Origin: JAJYSO01 sp964451785
GTDB taxonomy: Bacteria > Bacteroidota > Bacteroidia > Flavobacteriales > Flavobacteriaceae
Assembly (NCBI GenBank): GCA_964451785.1
Contig: CAYVJG010000007.1
Span: 1 to 64,000, forward strand
Length of the DNA stretch: 64,000 nucleotides
Reading direction: 5' to 3'
A program made the translations under genes and the position numbers. Within the stretch, counting starts at the first letter, position 1; the number at the start of each line of letters is the position of its first letter. Positions 56,181 through 63,278 of this stretch are shown here, piece by piece. The notes under the pieces are model-generated. The model saw only the letters and a list, made by a program, of their open reading frames with translations, was not told the DNA's origin and made no database searches.

Positions 56181-56837
56181 TTAGTTACAATTAACGTAAG
56201 CATCATAACAATCTTGAACATCTTGATAAAGTGCCACAGCAGCACCAACTGTTAACCAGGTATCAAGACCTGCTGTCGGAATTTCTCCTGCTGTGGAAGC
56301 CACTAGACCTGCCGCATCAAGAAGCACATCAAAGGTATAAGCAATTTGTTTTCCTGTACAAGGATTATTTCCCCATCCAGCTTTTTCAAAGAACCAAGCT
56401 ATAATTCCATCTACTTTTTTGGGTGGATTTTTTTGAAGTAACTCAAATTCACGGTGCATGGCGATTTCAAATTCTTTTTGCCCTAGTCCTTCAATTAACT
56501 CTTGATTTTGCGCTGCAAAAGAAAAAATAGCATTTGTAGATGACGGAGGAATTCCTAAATCCTGATTAAGTACTAGCGCAAAAGCTTCACGACTAATATA
56601 GCCCTCTTTTGCATAGCGGTTAATGTCGCTCTCTAATTGTTTTTTTGAACTTGTGCTTACCAAATCCGCATTAAACTCGATGTTCATTAAGAACTTATAA
56701 ACAACATCATGCGCAAAGGCCTGCACGCGATCTGCTCGTGACACACTAAATGTTGTCTTAGGAGTGTTTAACTCAGTTAAAGTTTCTGCGGTATCATTTG
56801 AACATGAACTTAGCATTACTAATGCTAACATAAGCAA
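56181..56837 (-). CDS. Lipoprotein of unknown function with hydrophobic Gly/Ala-rich C-terminal part
   Basis: A 218-residue protein from the TTG start at 56837: MLMLALVMLSSCSNDT, with a lipobox cysteine at C12. The central part is helical (EFNADLVSTSSKKQLESDINRY). The last 70 residues have NPCTGKQIAYTFDVLLDAAGLVASTAGEIPTAGLDTWLTVGAAVAL-like character, with two C-terminal cysteines (QDCYDAYVNCN). The natural-looking start is ATG at 56866, giving MKQIKL, but it is one base out of frame with the lipobox and stops at once, so the gene may be frameshifted near its start. A T17 tract lies upstream. I do not recognise the family. Confidence 0.6.
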   Translation of the reverse strand: MLMLALVMLSSCSNDTAETLTELNTPKTTFSVSRADRVQAFAHDVVYKFLMNIEFNADLVSTSSKKQLESDINRYAKEGYISREAFALVLNQDLGIPPSSTNAIFSFAAQNQELIEGLGQKEFEIAMHREFELLQKNPPKKVDGIIAWFFEKAGWGNNPCTGKQIAYTFDVLLDAAGLVASTAGEIPTAGLDTWLTVGAAVALYQDVQDCYDAYVNCN

Positions 56838-57315
56838 AAGTGTTAATTTAATTTAATTTGTTTCATTTGTGAATATTTTTTAAAATTCACTGGCAAAAGA
56901 AAAAAAAAAAAAAAAACGACTTACACAACTTATTTTTACATTTATTTAATTTTTTCAATTACAAAACTAAAATAATTCATCAATAAAACACATTATTACT
57001 CAATAAACTTTAAAAAAAAGTTAAACAAATACCCTCGCTGCCGCACGAATCCTTTCGTGTGGTTCCTGAACCTTTTTGCATGATAGCATGACATTTTGAC
57101 TTAACAGCATTACCACAGGACACAAGTCAGCGGTAGCGTAGTAAGATTAACTAGACAAGAGGCTATAACTTTTTAAAAGTTAAACTAGCGCCTCTCGAAT
57201 ACGAAATATTTATTTTTTCATAAATTTATCATTGTTTTGAAAATTTAACAGAAAAAAGTTGCGTGTGTGTGTGTGTGTGTAAATTGGGCTACATTAACCT
57301 TTTAAATTTATACTT
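56838..57315. other. Intergenic region between the divergent lipoprotein and peptide genes
   Basis: About 480 bases with no gene. It holds a 17-base A run (T on the minus strand) at 56900-56916, a copy of the short hairpin repeat (57037-57070), a strong hairpin at 57158-57195 (AGAGGC/GCCTCT with an inner AACTTTT/AAAAGTT stem) and nine GT repeats at 57263-57280. Both simple repeats fall where promoter spacers would lie for the flanking genes. Confidence 0.6.
57259..57287 (+). promoter_or_regulatory. Possible phase-variable promoter with GT-repeat spacer
   Basis: TTG at 57259-57261, then C and nine GT units, then TAAATTGG at 57280-57287, which is one base off TAnnTTTG. The spacer is 18 bases here, one less than the usual 19. 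One dinucleotide gained would make 20, one lost 16, so expression could switch. The gene starts 28 bases downstream. Confidence 0.45.
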
Positions 57316-57531
57316 ATGAAAGTATTATTCCTTTCAATTGCCTCATTCTTGATGATGGCCTCATTTAGTAGTTCTGCCTTAACTACCACTAGTCTAGCAG
57401 CTGCGTCTGGTTGTTCTAATTGTTTTAAACACGCTGATGGTATAGCAGGAACAGACACTGAAAATTTTGACGCTTGGGAAAAAGCTTACAAAGACTGTAT
57501 AAACAATAGTCCGTGTAATGCGCAGCTCTAA
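57316..57531 (+). CDS. Small exported cysteine-rich peptide
   Basis: A 71-residue precursor: signal peptide MKVLFLSIASFLMMASFSSS and a mature part of about 45 residues with four cysteines, GCSNCFKHADG and KDCINNSPCNAQL. The short acidic mature peptide with Cys pairs could be a secreted ligand, a bacteriocin-like peptide or a small structural surface protein. It lies just before a GLPGLI protein and an outer-membrane receptor on the same strand. The end (DC..5..CN) resembles the end of the neighbouring lipoprotein (DC..6..CN). Confidence 0.65.
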   Translation: MKVLFLSIASFLMMASFSSSALTTTSLAAASGCSNCFKHADGIAGTDTENFDAWEKAYKDCINNSPCNAQL

Positions 57532-57556
57532 TCCGCGCGCTTTTAATGATTCATCT

Positions 57557-57584
57557 GCCCTCCTTTTACAATTAAGAGGAGGGC
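57557..57584 (+). other. Hairpin between the peptide gene and the GLPGLI gene
   Basis: Stem GCCCTCCT / AGGAGGGC, 12-base loop, no T run. It may stabilise the peptide mRNA or reduce read-through into the next genes. Confidence 0.5.
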
Positions 57585-57597
57585 TAATTCATAACTT

Positions 57598-58356
57598 ATG
57601 TTTAAACACCTTATTCTTTTATTATTAATCAGCTGCCTAAGTACTGCTGGGTTTGCGCAAGTAAAATCCGGCTCTGTAGTTTATCACGTTAAATTTGACA
57701 CTACAGCTTATAACAAACGTATTCAAGCCGCCGAAGATGGTTCCTGGTCAGAAGACTATCGCAAACGCCAAAAGGCAGAAATCCTTTTAGCCATACAATA
57801 CCTCTCTTACACGCTTAAATTTAATCAACACGAAGCGCACTTAGAAACACCGCACTTTCTAGAGAGCGACAATAAAATAGATCTCAATTTTTACACTGGT
57901 CTCATGGGAGCTCGGGGACTGTATTACACCAACACCACAACCGGCATTAACTTGCACAAATTTTTATACCTCAACCGCATGTGGGTCGTCAAGCGCCACC
58001 TTGATAGCTTAGATTGGAATATCACCAAAGAAACCAAGCAGATTATGGGCTACACCTGCTTTAAAGCCACGGCTATGCTACAACCGGAGCTTCTCAAAAA
58101 AGACCTTGTAACAGCTTGGTTTTGCCCCAGCTTACCTTTTCAGTTTGGTCCCTTTAGTCATGCCGGGCTGCCAGGACTCATTCTCGAAGTCAAACAATCT
58201 TACTACACCTTTTACGCTACAGAAGTCAATTTAAGTCCTAAATCCATAAACATTAATCCGCCAAAGATAAAGCCGAACGACAGAGAAGTATCTTATGCTG
58301 AATACCAAAAACGCACCCACACCATCGTGCAACAAATGAAAGGAGAGTATAAATAG
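57598..58356 (+). CDS. GLPGLI family protein
   Basis: A 252-residue secreted protein. Signal peptide ends TAGFAQ, the family motif is GLPGLILEVKQ near 197-207, and there is a CFKATAMLQP and the conserved FCPSLPFQFGPFSHAGLPG segment. Proteins of this family sit next to TonB-dependent or outer-membrane receptor genes in Bacteroidota, and their function is unknown. Here the receptor gene follows after 114 bases. Confidence 0.9.
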   Translation: MFKHLILLLLISCLSTAGFAQVKSGSVVYHVKFDTTAYNKRIQAAEDGSWSEDYRKRQKAEILLAIQYLSYTLKFNQHEAHLETPHFLESDNKIDLNFYTGLMGARGLYYTNTTTGINLHKFLYLNRMWVVKRHLDSLDWNITKETKQIMGYTCFKATAMLQPELLKKDLVTAWFCPSLPFQFGPFSHAGLPGLILEVKQSYYTFYATEVNLSPKSININPPKIKPNDREVSYAEYQKRTHTIVQQMKGEYK

Positions 58357-58470
58357 GTTGCTATTTAACACTTTAAATACCTGAGAAGTCCTGTTCAACA
58401 TATTTCTCAACATGACTATTTAAAAAAAGTGCAAACCTCCACATTCTTTCTACCACTAAAACATTAACCC

Positions 58471-61167
58471 TTGGCTCAACTTTTTTTATCACCTCTACGT
58501 CAGTTCATCCTTTGTATAGTATTATTAGCTTTCGGTATCAGCATACACGCTCAAAATATCAAACTCACCGGAACGGTGATTGACAGTATTGGGCAGCCTA
58601 TTGCTAACTCTAACCTCATTGCCAAACCTCAAATTGAGGATGCTGAAATCACCTTTTCAATTACAGATGAATCCGGGCGATACAAGCTGAATTTAGTCTC
58701 TGGAGTACCCTACAAAATAGAAATTATATCTCTAGGGTTTGGCACGCAATCAGATTCGCTCACTCTGCACAAAGACACCCAAAAGAACTACACCATGCTC
58801 ATTGATGTACAAGAGTTGGAAACGGTCATCATTGAAGCTAAAATGGCTATGATTGTCAAAAAAGACACAACCATTTACCGTGTAGATAACTTTAGAACAG
58901 GTGAAGAACGCAAGCTGCGTGATCTATTACAAAAACTCCCCGGGGCAGAAATTGACAAAGATGGGAATGTCAAAATTAACGGCAAAACAGTCACTAAATT
59001 AATGGTTGATGGCAAAGATTTTTTCGGCGGTTCTACCAAACTTGGGGTCAACAACATTCCTGCTGACGCTGTTGAAGAAGTGGTAGCCATTGACCATTAT
59101 CATGAAGTAGCTTTTATGAAAGGGCTGAGCGACAGTGATCGTTTAGCGCTAAATATCAAGCTTAAAAAAGGGAAAAAACGATTTCTGTTTGGGGAAAGCG
59201 AAGCCGGCGGTGGTGTTGACCACCGATATTACTTACACCCAACCTTGTTTTACTACAGTCCTAAAACCACTCTAAATTTTATTGGCAGCCTAAACAACGT
59301 CAACCAAAGTCCGTTGAGTTTTGATGATGTACTGCGATTTAGAGGCGGTTATAGCAGCATAATGGACAGTCCCATTAACTCCAAAAACCAAGGCTTAACA
59401 CAGTTTTCAACTTCTGAGAACATTCGGTTTAGAAAAAATAGTTTTGGCGCTTTTAATGTTTCTCAGCAGCTCTCCAAAGCTTTGCGTATTGAAGCTTATT
59501 CTATTGTTTCTGAACAAAAACAAGACCGACTCACTGACAGTCGTATTACCTATCTCACTGAAAACAACTCGACTGAAAATCGCGCGTATAGTCAACATAA
59601 CAAAAGCTTTAGTAACTTTAACAAACTGCGTCTGCGCTACAAGCCTAACTTGTTCACTGACATCGCCTATCACATCAATGCCAATGTTTCGCACAACACC
59701 CTCAACGGCAATCTACAGTCGCGTTATAGCGATAGTCTTAATTTGACCAACACGCTACAATCGCCTGATGCCGTTGCAATTGATCAATATTTCAGACTTA
59801 ATTCTCAACCCACTTATAAACACACCTCTGAATTAAAAGCAGAGTACCATTACAGTCAAAGCAACAGCTTAACCAATTGGGATTTTGATCGCCCGGTTTT
59901 TGCTCATATTATTCCGGCAATTACTGAAGGAGATCGTTACAATTTTATTCACGATTATGCCAGCACTTCCAACAGTGGCCAAATTACCTATAAACACTAT
60001 TGGGTAATTGACAATGGCAACCATCTTTACCCTATTGTGGGCTTATATTACTTTAACGAAAAATATCGCAGTACTGATTACCAACGTTTACAAAACGGCA
60101 CAATCAACTCATTTAAATCTGCAGGATTTGATAACGACTTAGTTTACCAACTCTTTGACCCTTATATCGGATTTCAATACAAGTTTAGAGTTAATAATTT
60201 TATCAGCTTTAAACCCGGGCTCGTTTACCACTACTACAATTGGACGGTTAATCAATTTAACGAGCGACTTGTTAAACGCCACAAAGGGGTCCTTCTTCCT
60301 GAATTTCATGCTGAATACGATGTAGGTATTGGGAAAGACCTCGAATTAGACTATCATTTGAAAGCTAATTTTTCAAACGCAAAAGACTATGCTAATCGTT
60401 TGCGCTTAGTAAACTTTAATCAACTTTTTCGCGGCAATACAGCCTTAGAAAATGCTCTATATCACGACTTATCCATCCGCTACAGCGGCGTAAAACGTTA
60501 TAAACGGATTAATTATAACATCCAATTTAGCTACACTCGTAAAGAAAAATCCATTCGTCCTACTACGCAACTCGAAGGCATTAACCAAGTGCAAGGATTA
60601 CTATATACTGACCTGCCCGAAAACACATATAGCCTTAATGTTGGCTATGGCAAACTATGGCCTAACCTCATTTTACGATTCAATGGACGTGTACGCCTAG
60701 CTGACTATTCACGAGTGATTAACACCACCTCTTATGATTATACGAGTCAATACTATGCCTATCGTATTTTTGGACGGACTACTTTTGACGATTTACCCAA
60801 TTTTTCTGCCGGATTTACACAGCGTTTCAGTATTTCAAGTTCTGACGATTTTAAAAACCGCTACACCAGCATAGAGCCTTATATTGAATTAGAATATGAT
60901 TTTTTAAAAGGATTTGTACTTACAGCCGATTATCACTACACCTATGACAAAGATATTTCTAGTGACCAAGATAGATCTTTTCAATCTGGCAACGCATCAC
61001 TCTTTTATCGCAAAGACGGTAGTCCATGGGGATTTGAGGTGCGAGTCAACAATGTATTCGACATTCGTTATAAACGCAGTCACAGTTTTGATCAATTTAT
61101 GATTTACGATCAATACACTTATATCCAACCGCGTACAGCTTTGTTTATCCTCAGCTACCAGCTCTAG
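58471..61167 (+). CDS. Outer-membrane beta-barrel receptor with carboxypeptidase-like N-terminal domain
   Basis: An 898-residue outer-membrane protein. Start TTG 58471 (MAQLFLSPLRQFILCIVLLAFG), signal peptide ending SIHAQN. CarboxypepD-reg-like domain at about 30-115 (IKLTGTVIDSIGQPIANSNL), then a plug (LLQKLPGAEIDKDGNVKINGK near 155-175, MVDGKDFFGG) and a long barrel. The TonB box is not obvious, as in the 'TonB-dependent receptor-like' subgroup. The final residues are LFILSYQL. It probably works with the GLPGLI protein and the small exported peptide. Confidence 0.88.
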   Translation: MAQLFLSPLRQFILCIVLLAFGISIHAQNIKLTGTVIDSIGQPIANSNLIAKPQIEDAEITFSITDESGRYKLNLVSGVPYKIEIISLGFGTQSDSLTLHKDTQKNYTMLIDVQELETVIIEAKMAMIVKKDTTIYRVDNFRTGEERKLRDLLQKLPGAEIDKDGNVKINGKTVTKLMVDGKDFFGGSTKLGVNNIPADAVEEVVAIDHYHEVAFMKGLSDSDRLALNIKLKKGKKRFLFGESEAGGGVDHRYYLHPTLFYYSPKTTLNFIGSLNNVNQSPLSFDDVLRFRGGYSSIMDSPINSKNQGLTQFSTSENIRFRKNSFGAFNVSQQLSKALRIEAYSIVSEQKQDRLTDSRITYLTENNSTENRAYSQHNKSFSNFNKLRLRYKPNLFTDIAYHINANVSHNTLNGNLQSRYSDSLNLTNTLQSPDAVAIDQYFRLNSQPTYKHTSELKAEYHYSQSNSLTNWDFDRPVFAHIIPAITEGDRYNFIHDYASTSNSGQITYKHYWVIDNGNHLYPIVGLYYFNEKYRSTDYQRLQNGTINSFKSAGFDNDLVYQLFDPYIGFQYKFRVNNFISFKPGLVYHYYNWTVNQFNERLVKRHKGVLLPEFHAEYDVGIGKDLELDYHLKANFSNAKDYANRLRLVNFNQLFRGNTALENALYHDLSIRYSGVKRYKRINYNIQFSYTRKEKSIRPTTQLEGINQVQGLLYTDLPENTYSLNVGYGKLWPNLILRFNGRVRLADYSRVINTTSYDYTSQYYAYRIFGRTTFDDLPNFSAGFTQRFSISSSDDFKNRYTSIEPYIELEYDFLKGFVLTADYHYTYDKDISSDQDRSFQSGNASLFYRKDGSPWGFEVRVNNVFDIRYKRSHSFDQFMIYDQYTYIQPRTALFILSYQL

Positions 61168-61638
61168 ATTACCTCAAATTCTCACTGCCGGACGAATCCT
61201 TTTGTGTGTGTGGTCTCTAAATCTTTTTTTGCATTGCCCAAAACGCTAGGCTGATTCTTTGTAACCTTTCCTTGATGAAGATATTTAATTTTTGTTTGAC
61301 ATCTTTTCCTCGCCTTTTGCCCCTACCACTTCGACAGGCTCAGTGCAGGCATAAAGGGTGGGCGAGGAAAAAATTCTTATCCTATTTATATCCGAGCAAA
61401 AGGCACCCCCTTTTAGGGCTGGGGAATTTGCCTTTTGCGGGGCTTTGCTTTAATCAGGCCGTCATCTCAAGTGATTTCAAATGACGACGCAGGAGGAAGT
61501 TTGGAATTGTAGCTAGAGAGGACTCGATATACAAAGTTCAATTCGCTCTTGACAACTGTGTTCATCCCTAGCTACAACGTTCTTCTTGCTGCACTGCAAA
61601 TAATGCCACTCAGGATGACGCTCGTTGCCGCAATTGAA

Positions 61639-61740
61639 GCAAAACTCCGTAGGAGTTTAACCCTGATTAACCCCATACAAGCGCAGCGCAGTTTGGGGCT
61701 TCTCTCGAACCCGAGACTTCCGAACCCCGAAGGGGTTCAA
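61639..61740. repeat. 102-base structured repeat, copy A4
   Basis: Copy in the first tandem unit. Hairpin 3 here is GAACCCC-GAA-GGGGTTC: the stem is kept while the loop is shortened compared with the other copies. Confidence 0.8.
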
Positions 61741-62264
61741 CATACTCCCTCGTTGCCACGCGCGAGCATCACCACACGATACAAGTCTGCGATAGCGGAA
61801 GTCTCTTTCTTTTTTGCATTGCCCCCCTTCGACTTAGCTCAGGGCAGCGAAAAGAAACAAAAAACGCTAGGCTGATTCTTTGTAACCTTTCCCTGATGAA
61901 GATGATTGATTTTTGTTTGACATCTTTCCCTCGCCTTTTGCCTCTACCACTTCGACAGGCTCAGTGCAAGCATAAAGGGTGGGCGAGGAAAAAATTCTTG
62001 TCATATTTATATCCGAGCAAAAAGCGCTCCCTTTAGGGCTGGGGAATTCGCCTTTTGCAGGGCTTTGCTTTAATCAGGCCGTCATCTCGAGTGATTTCAA
62101 ATGACGACGCAGGAGGAAGTTTGGAATTGTAGCTAGAGAGGACTCGATATACAAAGCTCAATTCGCTCTCGACAACTGCGTTCATCCCTAGCCCTAGCTA
62201 CAACGTTCTTCTTGCTGCACTACATATAACGCCACTCAGGATGACGCTCGTTGCCGCAATGGAA

Positions 62265-62367
62265 GCAAAACTCCGAAGGAGTTTAACTATGATTAACCCC
62301 ATACAAGCGAAGCGCAGTTTGGGGCTTCACTCGAACCCGAGACTTCCGAACCCCGAAGTGGGTTCAA
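62265..62367. repeat. 102-base structured repeat, copy A5
   Basis: Copy in the second tandem unit, with hairpin loop GAA in stem 1, otherwise close to A1 in the first half and to A3 in the second half. Confidence 0.8.
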
Positions 62368-62510
62368 CATGTGCTTCTCCAGCACATCGCTGCCGTACGA
62401 ATCCTTTCGTATGCTTCCTATGGTATTTTAAATTAGCTTGTACCACACGAAAAGGCTGCAGTAGTTGGAGCCACTGTCAAATTTGGACTATTTAATTTGT
62501 CTGTGCGGCA

Positions 62511-63278
62511 TTATTTTAAATCGCGAAGATGTGCGTCACGTACTTTTTTAAAGAGATCTGATGAATAGACAAACTCTGAAATCGCTTTGTTATCTGTTGT
62601 GAAAATTTCTTCATTTGTGCCCTGCCACATCAAATCACCAAATTTTAAGAACACAATATTTTGACCAATTTCAAGTACTGAGTTCATATCATGCGTATTA
62701 ATCACCGTGGTAATGTTGTATTCATGTGTAATTTCTTGAATCAAGTTATCAATCAAAATTGCCGTTTGTGGATCGAGACCTGAGTTAGGTTCATCGCAAA
62801 ATAAATACTTCGGGTTATTGACAATAGCACGAGCAATAGCCACCCGTTTTTGCATTCCACCACTGAGTTCTGACGGCATTTTTTTATCGACATTCTCAAG
62901 TCCTACACGCTTTAATACTTCAATCATACGACCAAAACGTTCAGATTTAGACATTTTGGTAAACATCTGCAAGGGAAACATGACGTTTTGCCCCACATTC
63001 ATGGTATCAAATAGTGCACTGCCCTGAAAAACCATCCCCATTTGCTTGCGAAACTCGCCTTGTTCATCTTCATCTAGTTCATTATACACTTGGTTACCAT
63101 ATTTAATCGTTCCACTAGTCGGCTTAAACAAGCCCAATAAGCATTTGAGAAAAACCGTTTTACCAGATCCCGATTGACCGATGATCAAATTTGTTTTGCC
63201 TTTGTGAAAAGTAGCTGTTACGCCGTGTAATACTTCTTCGTCATTAAAGCTTTTCCGCAATTCTTTTACTTCTATCAT
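62511..63278 (-). CDS. mlaF: Mla-type lipid ABC transporter, ATP-binding protein
   Basis: Start taken at 63278 (MIEVKELRKSFNDEEVLHG), which overlaps the stop codon of the permease gene by one base (TGATG), a coupled start; a longer upstream opening reads into the permease gene. The 255-residue ATPase has Walker A IGQSGSGKTVFLK, Q-loop GMVFQGSAL, signature LSGGMQKRVAIARAI, Walker B LFCDEPNSGLD and H-loop INTHDM. The GMQKR signature fits the Mla/Ttg2 (Mkl) subfamily for phospholipid transport between the membranes. Confidence 0.9.
   Translation of the reverse strand: MIEVKELRKSFNDEEVLHGVTATFHKGKTNLIIGQSGSGKTVFLKCLLGLFKPTSGTIKYGNQVYNELDEDEQGEFRKQMGMVFQGSALFDTMNVGQNVMFPLQMFTKMSKSERFGRMIEVLKRVGLENVDKKMPSELSGGMQKRVAIARAIVNNPKYLFCDEPNSGLDPQTAILIDNLIQEITHEYNITTVINTHDMNSVLEIGQNIVFLKFGDLMWQGTNEEIFTTDNKAISEFVYSSDLFKKVRDAHLRDLK

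Larger units (their letters stand above)
61168..62510. repeat. Non-coding, hairpin-rich tandem duplication
   Basis: About 1.3 kb without genes. A unit of about 500 bases beginning AAAACGCTAGG at 61240 is repeated at 61861 (offset 621). Each copy has several inverted repeats: TTTTCCTCGCC/GGCGAGGAAAA (61304-61314/61361-61371), GCAAAAGGC/GCCTTTTGC (61396/61430), CGTCAT/ATGACG (61460/61481), then the 102-base structured unit. The second copy carries an extra segment with CTTCGACTTAGCTCAGGGC before it. Short frames found here are translations of the repeats. Confidence 0.75.

Noticed and set aside
61200..61215. TGTGTGTG stretch as a second phase-variable tract
   Set aside because: It is short (four TG units) and inside a copy of the hairpin repeat, not between promoter elements of a gene.
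61549..62495. Short reading frames of the MINPIQAKRSLG type in the repeat units
   Set aside because: The same frame appears in every copy of the 102-base repeat with no start context and with frame breaks between copies; it reflects the repeat sequence, not a gene.
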